From: Mesorhizobium sp. M1E.F.Ca.ET.045.02.1.1
GTDB lineage: Bacteria; Pseudomonadota; Alphaproteobacteria; Rhizobiales; Rhizobiaceae
Direction: 5' to 3'
Assembly (NCBI RefSeq): GCF_003952485.1
Contig: NZ_CP034447.1
Span: forward strand, 5,780,501-5,844,500
DNA: 64,000 bases
Shown in pieces: positions 36,798 through 46,672 of the stretch. The first letter of the stretch is position 1. The number at the start of each line of letters is the position of its first letter. A program made the position numbers and the translations under genes. The notes under the pieces were generated by a model. That model did no database searches. It was not told where the DNA came from and saw nothing but the letters and a program-made list of their open reading frames with translations.

Positions 36798-39742
36798 ACA
36801 GGATCGGAAATCGCCTCGCGGCCGGCGGGCGCATCGACCGCGCGCAGCCGCTGGGCTTCGTTTTCGATGGTCGAAGCCTGGCCGGATATCAGGGCGACAC
36901 GCTCGCTTCCGCGCTTCTCGCCAACGGCATCATGCTGACCGGCCGCAGCTTCAAATATCACCGGCCGCGCGGCATCTTTTCGGCTGGGCCGGAAGAGCCG
37001 AACGCGCTGGTCACGCTCGGAACCGGCGGGCAGCGCGAGCCGAACCTGCCGGCGACGATGCTCGAACTGGCGGAGGGCATGACCGCCGAAAGCCAGAACC
37101 GCTGGCCCTCGCTCGCCTTCGACTTGCAGAGCCTCAACGGGCTGTTTTCGCCCTTCCTTTCCGCCGGCTTCTACTACAAGACGTTCATGGGGCCGACGCG
37201 GCGCGCCTGGATGTTCTATGAGCATTTCATCCGCAAGGCGGCGGGCCTGGGTCGCGCCGGCACTGAGCCCGATCCCGGCCGCTACGAGGCGCGGCACGCA
37301 TTTGCCGACGTCGCCGTCGTCGGCGGCGGCCCCGCCGGCCTGTCGGCGGCGCGCGCGGCGGCGACCGCCGGCGCGAGCGTCGCTCTCATCGAGCAGGACT
37401 TCTTGCTCGGCGGCCAGTTGCTGTCCGAGCGCCCGGACGCAGACGCAGCCGCCTGGCTGAGCGCGATCGAGGCCGAATTGGCTGGCCTCGACAACGTCAC
37501 CCTGATGCGCAGGACGATGGCGTTCGGCACCTTTGACGCCAACACGCTGGGGCTGATCGAGCGACGCGACGGTCGGGCCGCGGAAGACGCCGCGCGCCAG
37601 GTCTTCACCATGCTTCGCGCCCGTTCGATCGTCTTTGCCACCGGAGCGATCGAGCGGCCGCTGGTCTTTTCCAACAACGACCGGCCGGGCGTCATGCTGG
37701 CGTCCGCCGCCCGGACCTATCTCAACCGTTTCGCCGTTCTGCCGGGCAAGAAGATCGTCGTCGCCACCACGCATGACGGCGCCTACCGCGCCGCCTTCGA
37801 CCTCGCCGCCGCCGGCGCCGAGGTGACGGTCGCGGATCAGCGCGGCGCCCCACCCGCCGGCCTGGCCGCGGAAGCCAGGCGTCTCAACATAGCGATCCGA
37901 GCCGGCACCCTGATCACCGACCTGCGCGGCGGCCATGCGGTGAAGGCCGCGCGGCTTGCCGGGCCTGACGGCAATCTGGAAACTGCCTGCGACCTCGTCT
38001 GCCTGTCCGGCGGCTGGTCGCCAAGCGTTCATCTTACCTCGCATCTCGGTGTCAAACCCGTCTATCGCGGCGATATCGACGGCTTCGTTCCGGGCACCTT
38101 GCCGGCAGGCCAGTTCGGCGCCGGCGCCATGATGGGTCGCTTCTCGATCACCGGCGCCATCGAGGACGGTCACCGCGCCGGCGCGGAAGCCGCATCGTCC
38201 TGCGGAAGATCAAAAGCCGTGCCGGCGCCGCTCAAGCTCGATCTCGGCGAGGCGGCATCCGGTCCGTTCCGCGCGATCCCGTCCGTCGGACGCGGCAAGG
38301 CCTTCGTCGACTTCCAGATGGACGTGACCACGAAAGACATCGAGCTCGCCCATCGCGAGGGCTATGAATCGGTCGAGCACCTGAAGCGCTACACCACGCT
38401 CGGCATGGGCACCGACCAGGGCAAGACCAGCAATTTCGTGGCCCTGTCGGCCATGGCGGCGCTGCGTCAGGCGACGATCGCGCAGACCGGGACCACGACC
38501 TTTCGCCCGCCCTATGCGCCCGTCGCGATCGGCGCGCTCGCCGGCCGCGCGGTCGGCCACCATTTCAAGCCGATCCGCCGCACGCCGATGCATGACCGGC
38601 ACCTGGCCGATGGTGCCGAAATGCTCGAGGTGGGTCTGTGGATGCGGCCCTATTTCTATCGTGGCGCCGGCCGCGACGTGAACGAAGCCTATGTCGCCGA
38701 GATGCGCATGGTGCGTGAAGCCGCCGGGCTGATGGATATTTCCACCCTGGGCAAGATCGACGTGCAAGGACCGGACGCCGCCAGCTTCCTCGACCGTGTC
38801 TATGCCAACGGCTTCGCCAGGTTGCCGATCGGCCGCGCCCGCTACGGCGTGATGCTGCGCGACGACGGCATCGTCTTCGACGACGGCACGACCACGCGGC
38901 TCTCGGAAACCCGCTTCTTCATGACCACCTCGACCGCCAAGGCGGCCGATGTGCTGTCGCGGCTCGAATTCCTGCTCGACACCGCATGGCCGGAACTGCG
39001 CGTCGCCGTCACCTCGGTCAGCGACGAATGGGCGGCGATGTCGATTGCCGGCCCCAAAAGCCGCGATATCCTGGCCGCCGCGTTCCCGGAACTCGATGTC
39101 TCGAACGAGGCGCTGCCTCATATGGGCTTCATCGAGGCCGAATTCGACGGACGGGCGCTGCGCATCATCCGCCTCAGCTATTCCGGCGAGCGCGCCTACG
39201 AGATCTATGTCGGCGCCAGCCACGGCGAGCGGCTCTGGGGCCGCCTGCTCGAAGTGGGCGCGCCGTTTGGCCTGAAACCCTACGGGGTCGAGGCGCTGGG
39301 TGCGCTGCGCGTCGAGAAAGGCCATGTCGCCGGGCCGGAGATCGACGGGCGCACCACGCTCGACGATCTCGGCCTTGGCCGCATGGCCGGCAAGCGTAGC
39401 GGCTTCGTCGGCGAAGTCCTGCGGCATCGCCCGGCATTTCAAGCGCCCGACCGTCAGCGGCTGGTTGGACTGGAATGCATCGAAGAGGGCAAGCGGCTGC
39501 GTGGCGGGGCGATATTGTTCCTGCCAGGCGATGCCGTCGCCGGCCATGGGCGCGGCCGGGTCACCTCCGTCACCTTCAGTCCGGAGCTCGGCCGCTATGT
39601 CGGGCTGGCGCTGCTCGCCGGCGATGCCGCGACGGAGGGAAGCGAGATCGTCGCCGCCTATCCGATGCGGGCCGAGACCGTTCGCGCCCGCATCGGGTCG
39701 CCCGTGTTCCTCGATCCCAAGGGAGAGCGACTGCATGGTTGA
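36794..39742 (+). CDS. soxA: Sarcosine oxidase-type alpha subunit
   Basis: 982 aa. An N-terminal ferredoxin-like Fer2_4 domain (SLAGYQGDTLASALLANGIMLTGRSFKYHRPRGIF) is followed by an NAD-binding Rossmann domain (VAVVGGGPAGLSAARAAATAGA, about 174-195). The C-terminal third (about 600-982) is a GcvT/aminomethyltransferase-like folate domain (VGLWMRPYFYRGAGRDVNEAYVAEMRMVREAAGLMDIS). The family transfers the oxidised methyl group to tetrahydrofolate. Its ATG overlaps the soxD stop; its own stop overlaps soxG by eight bases. Confidence 0.94.
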   Translation: MNRIGNRLAAGGRIDRAQPLGFVFDGRSLAGYQGDTLASALLANGIMLTGRSFKYHRPRGIFSAGPEEPNALVTLGTGGQREPNLPATMLELAEGMTAESQNRWPSLAFDLQSLNGLFSPFLSAGFYYKTFMGPTRRAWMFYEHFIRKAAGLGRAGTEPDPGRYEARHAFADVAVVGGGPAGLSAARAAATAGASVALIEQDFLLGGQLLSERPDADAAAWLSAIEAELAGLDNVTLMRRTMAFGTFDANTLGLIERRDGRAAEDAARQVFTMLRARSIVFATGAIERPLVFSNNDRPGVMLASAARTYLNRFAVLPGKKIVVATTHDGAYRAAFDLAAAGAEVTVADQRGAPPAGLAAEARRLNIAIRAGTLITDLRGGHAVKAARLAGPDGNLETACDLVCLSGGWSPSVHLTSHLGVKPVYRGDIDGFVPGTLPAGQFGAGAMMGRFSITGAIEDGHRAGAEAASSCGRSKAVPAPLKLDLGEAASGPFRAIPSVGRGKAFVDFQMDVTTKDIELAHREGYESVEHLKRYTTLGMGTDQGKTSNFVALSAMAALRQATIAQTGTTTFRPPYAPVAIGALAGRAVGHHFKPIRRTPMHDRHLADGAEMLEVGLWMRPYFYRGAGRDVNEAYVAEMRMVREAAGLMDISTLGKIDVQGPDAASFLDRVYANGFARLPIGRARYGVMLRDDGIVFDDGTTTRLSETRFFMTTSTAKAADVLSRLEFLLDTAWPELRVAVTSVSDEWAAMSIAGPKSRDILAAAFPELDVSNEALPHMGFIEAEFDGRALRIIRLSYSGERAYEIYVGASHGERLWGRLLEVGAPFGLKPYGVEALGALRVEKGHVAGPEIDGRTTLDDLGLGRMAGKRSGFVGEVLRHRPAFQAPDRQRLVGLECIEEGKRLRGGAILFLPGDAVAGHGRGRVTSVTFSPELGRYVGLALLAGDAATEGSEIVAAYPMRAETVRARIGSPVFLDPKGERLHG

Positions 39743-40265
39743 ACCTCTGTCGTTGCAGGATTTCAACCTGTTGAAGGACTTCAACCTGTCGGCGGCCGAT
39801 TGCCCGATCGTTCAGATCGAAGGCTGGGATGGGACGCTGGCACGATTTGAGGCAAGCGCCTCGCAGGCATTGGGCGCGCCCCTGCCCGCGACGGTCGGCG
39901 AGACTGTACGCCATGCGGATGTCCTGATCGTCCGGGTTGCCCCGCGCCGCTTCTGGTTGATTTCGGAGGCCGGCGCAAAATCGCCGTTCCTGACCATCGA
40001 TCCCGAACTTGGCTGTTCGTTTTTGCTCGGCGAAGGCCGGGTGTGTCTCAGGATGCAGGGGCCGCGTCTTCCGGAAATTCTCTCCAGATGCGTCGCCGTC
40101 GACTGGTCGTCGCCGGCTTCGGCTCCCGGTCGCGCGTGGCACACGGCCTTGCATCACGTGCCGGTGCTTCTGCTCCGCACAGCCGAGACCGCCTGCGACC
40201 TTGTCGTGCCGCGCAGTTTTGCGAAGAGCCTGGCCGAGTGGATTGCCGATAGCGCGACAGGGTGA
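39735..40265 (+). CDS. soxG: Sarcosine oxidase-type gamma subunit
   Basis: 176 aa small subunit, GcvT-like fold without catalytic residues. Conserved pieces include VLIVRVAPRRFWLISE and GRVCLRMQGPRLPEILSRCVAVDW, and the end LVVPRSFAKSLAEWI. Starts inside the end of soxA and is the last gene of the operon, followed by a strong hairpin. Confidence 0.88.
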   Translation: MVEPLSLQDFNLLKDFNLSAADCPIVQIEGWDGTLARFEASASQALGAPLPATVGETVRHADVLIVRVAPRRFWLISEAGAKSPFLTIDPELGCSFLLGEGRVCLRMQGPRLPEILSRCVAVDWSSPASAPGRAWHTALHHVPVLLLRTAETACDLVVPRSFAKSLAEWIADSATG

Positions 40266-40828
40266 GCTGCCGGGCATCTTCGCCCGCCGACGCTGTGGAT
40301 GTGCTGCGAAAGGTTGCAGCCGATCCCGATGGCGGCGAATGCCGCATCCGCCGGCTTTGCCGCCACGGGGTTTCGATCGACAGATTAACGAATCGTAGAC
40401 CGCGCTGTCCTATTCTGGGACAGCGCGGGTCCACTGCCCATTGGCCGCGCAGGCGGCTCCGGCGCCCAGGCACCCTACCCCTAGTCGGAGCCGCCACCTG
40501 TTTACGCTACCAGCAAGGGTTGAATCAACTCTTACCAAGCATTCTTACTGGTGCATTTTGCCAATCGTTAGATTTTGAAATGTCGGCGACACTATTCATG
40601 GCGCTCAATAAGTCGCCGTCGAGCTGGTTGCACGCGCTCTGCTTTGGTTTGCTTCCACCTCCCAACGGCACCGGCGAGCCTGGCTGGAGGATTCGCCAGA
40701 CATATTAGCAATCAACGATATATTAACGGCTATGGCGCAGCCTTTCCGTACCGGGGACGAGAACCGCCCCCTGATCGACGATCCGGCACTTATGTGCCGA
40801 AACGTTCGACCGATGCGGAGCAAAACGC
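40266..40828. other. 563-base non-coding gap with hairpin
   Basis: No gene supported. The only strong structure is the hairpin at 40,400-40,428. Short open frames here have no ribosome-binding site and unnatural composition. The last 60 bases should hold the promoter of the 40,829 gene. Confidence 0.5.
40400..40428 (+). terminator. Strong hairpin after the sox operon
   Basis: Perfect 11-bp stem CCGCGCTGTCC (40400-40410) and GGACAGCGCGG (40418-40428) with a seven-base loop. It lacks a T tract, so it may stabilise the transcript end rather than terminate by itself. Confidence 0.5.
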
Positions 40829-41062
40829 ATGAGTGTCGAAACAGCGCTGGCGCAGCTATTGCGCATGCTTCACCGCCGGGCCTTGAAGTTGGCAGACCTG
40901 CCGGACGATGAGAGAGTCACGCATTACGACAGCATCCGCCGCTCCTGCTGCGGAGCGGCCGAGCATATCGGCCAGTCGCCCGACAACGCGGCCATCACGG
41001 CCAACAGCATGGTCGAGTTTACGCGGGCAATGGTCGGGATCATCGAAGCAAGGCACGAGTAA
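40829..41062 (+). CDS. Small hypothetical protein
   Basis: 77 aa, helical, with CysCys in SIRRSCCGAAEHIGQ. GGAG lies eight bases before the ATG, which supports it as a gene. Composition fits the genome. Not recognised; no operon partner. Confidence 0.5.
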   Translation: MSVETALAQLLRMLHRRALKLADLPDDERVTHYDSIRRSCCGAAEHIGQSPDNAAITANSMVEFTRAMVGIIEARHE

Positions 41063-41135
41063 AGGCGGGGACGAGCCGACTGGTCGCTGGCTGACCACTT
41101 TCGGGAGGTGAGGCGCGGCGCGGTGCAGCAGAAGC

Positions 41136-42263
41136 TTATGGCGAAACGCCCAAAGCGTGAAGGCGCTTGCCTGCCGCGACGTATTCGATGAAATCGTGCG
41201 GGCAGTCATTCGCGGCACGCTGGTAGTATGGCAAGGCTTTGTCGGTGCGCCCCTTGAGCCAGTGGAACTCCGCGATATAGAGATTTGCGTCGCACAAATT
41301 TCCGCGTTTCGTGCCCGGCGGGGAGTCATCTGCCGAGGCCAATACTGCTTCGGGCGTCTGCTCGCCCAAGAACATACGAACCAGTGGTGCCGGCCAGCTT
41401 GTCATGTCCAGCTTGTTGGTCGCCTGCCGTAAATGGCCGATGCCGCCGCCATGCCGCTCAGCCAGATCCGCCCAGATCGCGAAATAGGCATTGTGTGGCG
41501 CGAGTTCCGCCGCCGCAGCGAAATCGGCTTGCGCCTTGGCCACGTCGCCATCGTAGAAGTAGTAGATTCCCCTGCTTCCATATGGGTTGACATAGGTTGG
41601 ATTGAGCGTGATCGCTTGGCTGTAGTCGGCCATAGCGCGTTCTGCATCACCCTTCGCGCCCCAGGAAATGGCCCTATTGTTGTAAGCGAACGGATGTTTG
41701 GGATCGAGGCTGATCGCCTTATCGAAATCCGCGATGGCGCGGTCGAACTGGCCCCTCCGGTTGAGGACGAAACCGCGGTTGTTATAGGCCTGCATATATG
41801 TCGGATTGAGCTCGATGGCGCGGCTGTAGTCGACAATGGCGCGGGCGTTGTCGCTCTTGTGAGCCCAAGCGAGGCCTCTGTTGTAGTAGGCTGACGCTTT
41901 TCCCGGATCAAGCTCGATGGCGCGATCGAAGTCATTGATGGCGCTGTTGTTCTCGCCTTTGTCGAGCCATATCAGTCCGCGGTCGTTATAGGCGTCGGCG
42001 TCGTTCGGATCGAGGGCAATGGCGTTGTCATAGTCCGCCATGGCCCGGTCATTATCGCCACTGTCCATCCAGGTGTTAGCCCGATTGCGATAAGCGGTAG
42101 TGCGACTGCCTGGGCTTTGTGTACCGTCCTCGATGATCCGCGTACAGGCGGCGATCCGCAGTGAGCCCGCAGATGCGCCGCCGCAATCTTCGCTATCCCC
42201 AGCCAAGGCTTGAGTGCCAAGCGCAATCAGGACGATGACGCTGGCCAGCGCCTGTCGTCCCAT
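41136..42263 (-). CDS. Exported TPR-repeat protein
   Basis: 375 aa. Signal peptide MGRQALASVIVLIALGTQALA, then at least six tandem tetratricopeptide repeats from about residue 50 to 260, each near 34 residues (for example AMADYDNAIALDPNDADAYNDRG, AINDFDRAIELDPGKASAYYNRG, AIVDYSRAIELNPTYMQAYNNRG). Cysteines flank the repeat block. Open to 42392, but ATG 42263 begins the signal peptide. A periplasmic scaffold role is inferred; no specific partner is visible. Confidence 0.88.
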   Translation of the reverse strand: MGRQALASVIVLIALGTQALAGDSEDCGGASAGSLRIAACTRIIEDGTQSPGSRTTAYRNRANTWMDSGDNDRAMADYDNAIALDPNDADAYNDRGLIWLDKGENNSAINDFDRAIELDPGKASAYYNRGLAWAHKSDNARAIVDYSRAIELNPTYMQAYNNRGFVLNRRGQFDRAIADFDKAISLDPKHPFAYNNRAISWGAKGDAERAMADYSQAITLNPTYVNPYGSRGIYYFYDGDVAKAQADFAAAAELAPHNAYFAIWADLAERHGGGIGHLRQATNKLDMTSWPAPLVRMFLGEQTPEAVLASADDSPPGTKRGNLCDANLYIAEFHWLKGRTDKALPYYQRAANDCPHDFIEYVAAGKRLHALGVSP

Positions 42264-42552
42264 TTGAATTGACCATCCTCGCCGCGAGCGAAGGTAGCTC
42301 TGTGGTGGAACAACTGCGTTCCGAGTAGTGTGTCGGTGGTTCAATCCAATCCCTCCGCTCCATAAGATTTGGCACAGAGAATTGGAACGCACCAGCCACC
42401 AAGAACTGGTGTTCAGGCAGTGTCTTCCTCACTGCCGATGGCTTGATATTGTGAGGCACTCACAATGGTTTCAAACAGCAAGGCCGCGGCCAAGTCCGCG
42501 CCCTCGCATTCGCCAGTAGAGACGCCTACCGCTATTGCGAATAATGCGAATC

Positions 42553-43986
42553 CTACTCCGCAGCCTGATACCCCGCGATACCCTTGATCTCCAGGAAATC
42601 CTCGAGCCCGTATTCGGCATATTCGCGGCCGTTGCCGGACTGCTTGTAGCCGCCGAAGGGCAGGCCGGCGTCCCAGGTCGGGTAGTTGATGTAGACATTG
42701 CCGGAGCGCATGCGGGCAGCGGCCTGGCGCGCCTTCTCGATGTCCTTGGCCTGGATGTAGGAGGCAAGACCGAAGACGGTGTCGTTGGCCTGCTCGATCG
42801 CCTGCTCGACCGTGTCGTAAGGCATGATCGACAGCACCGGTCCGAAGATCTCTTCCTTCGCGATGCGCATGTCGTGCGTGACGTTGGCGAAAACTGTCGG
42901 GCGGACATAATAGCCGCGGTTGAGCTCGGCCGGACGGCCGGGGCCACCGGTGACCAGGGTTGCGCCTTCGTCGATGCCGCTCTGGATCAACCCTTGGATC
43001 TTGTCGAACTGGAGCTGGCTGACCACCGGGCCGAGCTTTGTTCCCGGCGCATCGGCCGGACCGACAGTGAATTTCTCCGCCGCCGTCTTGGCGTAGCCGG
43101 CCGCTTCGTCGTGACGCTCGCGCGGCACGAACATCCGCGTCGGCGCGTTGCAGGACTGGCCGCTGTTGCCGAAGCAGCCGGCGACGCCCTTGGTGACGGC
43201 TCTTTGCAGATCGACATCGGGAAACAGGATGTTGGCCGACTTGCCGCCGAGTTCCTGATGCACGCGCTTGACCGTATCGGCGGCGGCCTTGGCGACCAGG
43301 ATGCCAGCGCGGGTCGAGCCGGTGAAGGACATCATGTCGACATCCGGATGGCTGGCCAGAGCCTGGCCGACGGTCGGGCCGTCGCCAGTGACGAGGTTGA
43401 AGACGCCCTTCGGCACCCCGGCCTCGTCGATGATCTCGGCGAAGATGATGGCGTCGAGCGGCGCGATCTCCGACGGTTTCAGCACCATGGTGCAGCCGGC
43501 GGCTAAAGCCGGGCCGACCTTGCAGGTGATCTGGTTGAGCGGCCAGTTCCACGGCGTGATCAGGCCGACGACGCCGATCGGTTCCTTGACAATCAGCGAG
43601 GAGCCTTTGATGTGGCGAAACTGAAAAGTCTTCAGCACCTCGGCTATCTTTTCCAGATGCGCCTGGCCGACGCCGACCTGGCTGTCCAGGGCCATCTGGC
43701 GCGGCGCGCCCATCTCACGCGAGACTGCGAGCGCAAGATCCTTGCTGCGCTTCTTATAGATTTCGATGACGCGGTTGAGGATATCGAGCCGCTCCCCAAC
43801 TTCTGTGAAGCCGAAGCTGGCGAAGGCGCGCTTGGCGGCGGCGACCGCCCTGTCGACATCGGCCTTGGTGCCCAGCGAAATCTGCGCGAAGGCGTCCTCG
43901 GTCGAAGGATCGATGACGTCGAAACTGTTCGGCACCACAGGGTCGACCCAGGCGCCGTCGATATAGAACTGCAGATCGTGTGACAT
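42553..43986 (-). CDS. NAD(P)-dependent aldehyde dehydrogenase
   Basis: 477 aa ALDH-superfamily enzyme. Catalytic Asn147 (TPWNWPLNQ), Glu245 (VHQELGGKS) and nucleophile Cys279 (GNSGQSCNAPTRM) are present, with the cofactor loop FTGSTRAG near 221. The family oxidises aldehydes to acids; the substrate cannot be told. ATG 43986 is preferred over the upstream extension to 44130, which is not protein-like. Monocistronic. Confidence 0.93.
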   Translation of the reverse strand: MSHDLQFYIDGAWVDPVVPNSFDVIDPSTEDAFAQISLGTKADVDRAVAAAKRAFASFGFTEVGERLDILNRVIEIYKKRSKDLALAVSREMGAPRQMALDSQVGVGQAHLEKIAEVLKTFQFRHIKGSSLIVKEPIGVVGLITPWNWPLNQITCKVGPALAAGCTMVLKPSEIAPLDAIIFAEIIDEAGVPKGVFNLVTGDGPTVGQALASHPDVDMMSFTGSTRAGILVAKAAADTVKRVHQELGGKSANILFPDVDLQRAVTKGVAGCFGNSGQSCNAPTRMFVPRERHDEAAGYAKTAAEKFTVGPADAPGTKLGPVVSQLQFDKIQGLIQSGIDEGATLVTGGPGRPAELNRGYYVRPTVFANVTHDMRIAKEEIFGPVLSIMPYDTVEQAIEQANDTVFGLASYIQAKDIEKARQAAARMRSGNVYINYPTWDAGLPFGGYKQSGNGREYAEYGLEDFLEIKGIAGYQAAE

Positions 43987-44200
43987 GCTTTCGCTCCCTG
44001 TGGCCGCCTGGTTTCGATTATGGTGGGGTGATCGTCGTATATCGTCAGAGATAACGATGCGGCAACCGCCCTGTCCAGCGCAAGCGAAGGTGATTGAGCC
44101 AGCGCTGAATTCCTGATGCATACCGCCCAAAACCGTGCAGCGGTTTCAGGAAAACGACACCCTTGAAGACGTCGCCTGGATCCGTTTCAGGCGGCGCGCT

Positions 44201-44668
44201 TCAAGGCGCCAATCGCTTACTCATATAGACGGTCGTCCCGTTCATGAACGGCTCTTCGCGGTCGATCGCGTAGCCGTGCCTGCGATAGAGCAGCACATTG
44301 GCTGCGAAGGCGCCGTTGGTCAGCAGCCGAAGTTCACGGCAGCCGGCTTCAACGGCCCTGCGCTCGGCGCGGTCGAGCAGCTTCCGCCCAATACCCCTGC
44401 CCTGCGCGTCCGGCGCCACGGCGACATTCTCGATCCAGATGTGGTCGTCATGCGCCATGGTCTCGATCAGCCCGACGATGCGGCCGTGCTCGACGGCGAG
44501 CTCGAACTGATGCTCGTCCAGTGCCTTGTCGTAGTCGGCGCGCATCGGCAGGGGCTCGCGGCCGATCACCGGCACCCATTTGGCGTAGGCAGCCCGCACG
44601 ATTGTCTTGATGGCCGCGGCATCCGCCGGGCCAGCCGGCCGAAACTCGATGGAAGAAACGACGCTCAT
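44201..44668 (-). CDS. GNAT-family N-acetyltransferase
   Basis: 155 aa. The GNAT acetyl-CoA loop is [21 protein letters not shown] (motif A) and LYRRHGYAI is motif B. The substrate is unknown. An attenuator-like hairpin with a T6 run lies 18 bases upstream of the ATG, and the gene is divergent from the YeiH-type gene. Confidence 0.9.
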   Translation of the reverse strand: MSVVSSIEFRPAGPADAAAIKTIVRAAYAKWVPVIGREPLPMRADYDKALDEHQFELAVEHGRIVGLIETMAHDDHIWIENVAVAPDAQGRGIGRKLLDRAERRAVEAGCRELRLLTNGAFAANVLLYRRHGYAIDREEPFMNGTTVYMSKRLAP

Positions 44669-44685
44669 TCAAACGCTCCAAATGC

Positions 44686-44716
44686 AAAAAACCCGCCGAT
44701 CGTTTCGATGGGCGGG
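44686..44716 (-). terminator. Attenuator-like terminator in the leader of the GNAT gene
   Basis: On the minus strand CCCGCC-c-ATCG-aaa-CGAT-c-GGCGGG is followed at once by TTTTTT, then 17 bases to the GNAT ATG. No gene lies upstream on this strand for 1.9 kb, so it should act on the leader transcript. The remaining 357-base gap to 45,026 holds an AT-rich stretch near 44,935-44,990, probably the promoters, and no gene. Confidence 0.75.
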
Positions 44717-45025
44717 GGCTGGGATGGACGAACCGGGTTGCTTGTCAGCCGGCCTTTGTCTTCACGCAATCAGCATGCCGCTCCTTCGAACGGCGGCGTC
44801 GCTGCGGGTTTGCGGGAAAGGCGATCATGGCGTGAAGCTGGACCAGCAGCCGCGACGCTGTCAAGCCGGCCGTCGAGCCGTCGACGTTGCAATCACCCGA
44901 TCTCGGTAGTCCTGCCGCGCAAACCCAGATCGTTCGCAAAAATCGATCATTATAACTCGAATAATTCGTTGGAAAGATTGGTTCTGGAATGGCATTTCCC
45001 CGGCGAACATGCTTGGAGAATTGCA

Positions 45026-46087
45026 TTGTCTTTCCTGCCCACCGCCGCGAACGATCTTCCAAATGGCCCGAGTTCGGCCAGTTCTGGAAGCCAGAGCCCC
45101 GCCCTGCCTGCGATCTGGGCCGGCATCGTGCCGGGAATCGTGCTCGTGGCGATGATCACCAGCGTCGCCTATTCGGCGCGCAATCTCTCCGGCCTCACCC
45201 TATTCAGCCCGATGATCCTCGCGGTCGTCGCCGGCATGGTCTATTCCAATGTGCTCGGCACGCCGGCCCACGCCAAGGCCGGCATTGCGTTCGCGCAGCG
45301 CCGGCTGCTGCGCTTCGCCATCGTGCTGCTCGGCTTCCAGCTCACGCTCGGCCAGGTGGCGGGCATCGGCCTCGGCGGCGTCGGCATCGTCGCCGCCACG
45401 CTTGGCGCCACCTTCCTCTTCACCGTCACGCTCAGCCGGCTGATCGGCGTCGACGCCAAGCTGGCGCAGTTGATCGCGGCCGGCACCTCGATCTGCGGCG
45501 CCTCCGCGATCGTCGCCACCAACATCGTCACCGACGCGCGCGACGAGGACGTCACCTATGCGGTTGCCGCAATAACCCTGTTCGGCACCATCGCCATGCT
45601 CGGCTTCCCGCTGCTGGCGCCTCTATTCGGCCTCGACCAGCATGCTTTCGGCCTGTGGGCCGGCGCTTCGATCCACGAGGTGGCACAGGTGATCGGCGCC
45701 GGCTTCCAGAACGGCACTTTTGCCGGCGAAACAGCGACCGTCGCCAAGTTGACGCGCGTCGCCATGCTGGCGCCGATGGTAGTCGCGCTCGGCCTTATGG
45801 CGCGCCGCGGCAGCGCCGATGCCTCAACCGCGAAACCGCCGATGCCGTGGTTCGTCGTCGCTTTCGTCGCGGTCGTGGCGCTGAACAGCCTGGTCGCGAT
45901 TCCGGGGCAGATCCACTCGGCGATCGCGCTCGCGGCGCAGGTCATGCTGACCATGGGGCTTGCCGCCATGGGCCTGCAGGCCGATATTTCGCAGCTGCGC
46001 TCGCGCGGCCTGCGCCCGCTGATGCTGGCCTTCTCGGCTTTTCTGTTTATCGCCTGCTTCGGCCTGGTGCTGGTGAAACTCGTCTAG
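45026..46087 (+). CDS. YeiH/UPF0324-family putative sulfate exporter
   Basis: 353 aa, about ten membrane helices. Family marks: [66 protein letters not shown] and [14 protein letters not shown]. The long open frame begins at 44135, but the TTG at 45026 has GGAGAA five bases upstream and precedes the first helix. Family members are annotated as sulfate exporters; the function is weakly established. It ends in a four-base overlap with the convergent reductase gene. Confidence 0.85.
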   Translation: MSFLPTAANDLPNGPSSASSGSQSPALPAIWAGIVPGIVLVAMITSVAYSARNLSGLTLFSPMILAVVAGMVYSNVLGTPAHAKAGIAFAQRRLLRFAIVLLGFQLTLGQVAGIGLGGVGIVAATLGATFLFTVTLSRLIGVDAKLAQLIAAGTSICGASAIVATNIVTDARDEDVTYAVAAITLFGTIAMLGFPLLAPLFGLDQHAFGLWAGASIHEVAQVIGAGFQNGTFAGETATVAKLTRVAMLAPMVVALGLMARRGSADASTAKPPMPWFVVAFVAVVALNSLVAIPGQIHSAIALAAQVMLTMGLAAMGLQADISQLRSRGLRPLMLAFSAFLFIACFGLVLVKLV

Positions 46088-46581
46088 TCCTCGAAAGAAC
46101 TCGCCGCCACATAGATCGCGGCGAGTTTCTCGATACCGGCCTGGTCTTCCTTGTCGAAGCGGCCGGGCAGCGGGCTGTCGAGGTCGAGCACGCCGAACAC
46201 GCCGTCCGCATCGCGCAAAAGCACGACCAGTTCCGAGCGCGAGTCGGCATCGCAGGCGATGTGGCCGGGAAAATCGTGCACGTCCTTGATCAGCATCGAC
46301 ATGCCGAGATCGACCGCCGTGCCGCAGACGCCTTTGCCGACCGCGATGCGCACACAGGCCGGCTTGCCCTGGAAGGGGCCGAGCACCAGCTCTTCGTCGG
46401 ACTGCAGGAAATAGAAGCCAGCCCAGTTGAGATCGGGCACTATCTGGTAGATCAGCGCCGAGGTGTTGGCGGCGTTGGCGATGGAATCGCCCTCGCCTTC
46501 CAGCAGCGCTTTCAGTTGCGTGGCCAACTCGTTGTAGAAGGCCGGCTTGTTGCTCGTGTCGATGGCGGTTGCCGCAAACAT
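46084..46581 (-). CDS. msrC: Free methionine-(R)-sulfoxide reductase (GAF domain)
   Basis: 165 aa GAF-fold reductase that repairs free Met-(R)-sulfoxide. Three cysteines C76 (GKPACVRI), C86 (GKGVCGTAV) and C110 ([14 protein letters not shown]) have the same spacing (10 and 24) as the active and resolving cysteines of the E. coli enzyme. [19 protein letters not shown] and [14 protein letters not shown] are typical. Divergent from the GlxA-type regulator, convergent with the YeiH-type gene. Confidence 0.93.
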   Translation of the reverse strand: MFAATAIDTSNKPAFYNELATQLKALLEGEGDSIANAANTSALIYQIVPDLNWAGFYFLQSDEELVLGPFQGKPACVRIAVGKGVCGTAVDLGMSMLIKDVHDFPGHIACDADSRSELVVLLRDADGVFGVLDLDSPLPGRFDKEDQAGIEKLAAIYVAASSFED

Positions 46582-46672
46582 CCTGGTCGTTTCTCCGTTG
46601 TACGCGGCCCGAACGGCCCGCTACAGTTTGGCCTTCTCTGCCACCAATACAGCGTGCGGGAAATACACAATT

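Noticed and set aside
40266..40828. Genes in the gap after soxG
   Set aside because: Short frames at 40,262-40,708 and 40,575-40,832 lack ribosome sites and have unnatural composition.
44740..44820. Trp-type leader peptide in front of the GNAT gene
   Set aside because: No run of Trp codons; the only short frame with a ribosome site is four codons (Met-Leu-Ile-Ala), so classical trp attenuation is not supported.
44135..45025. N-terminal extension of the YeiH-type protein
   Set aside because: The extension is antisense to the GNAT gene and not membrane-like; TTG 45026 has a ribosome site.
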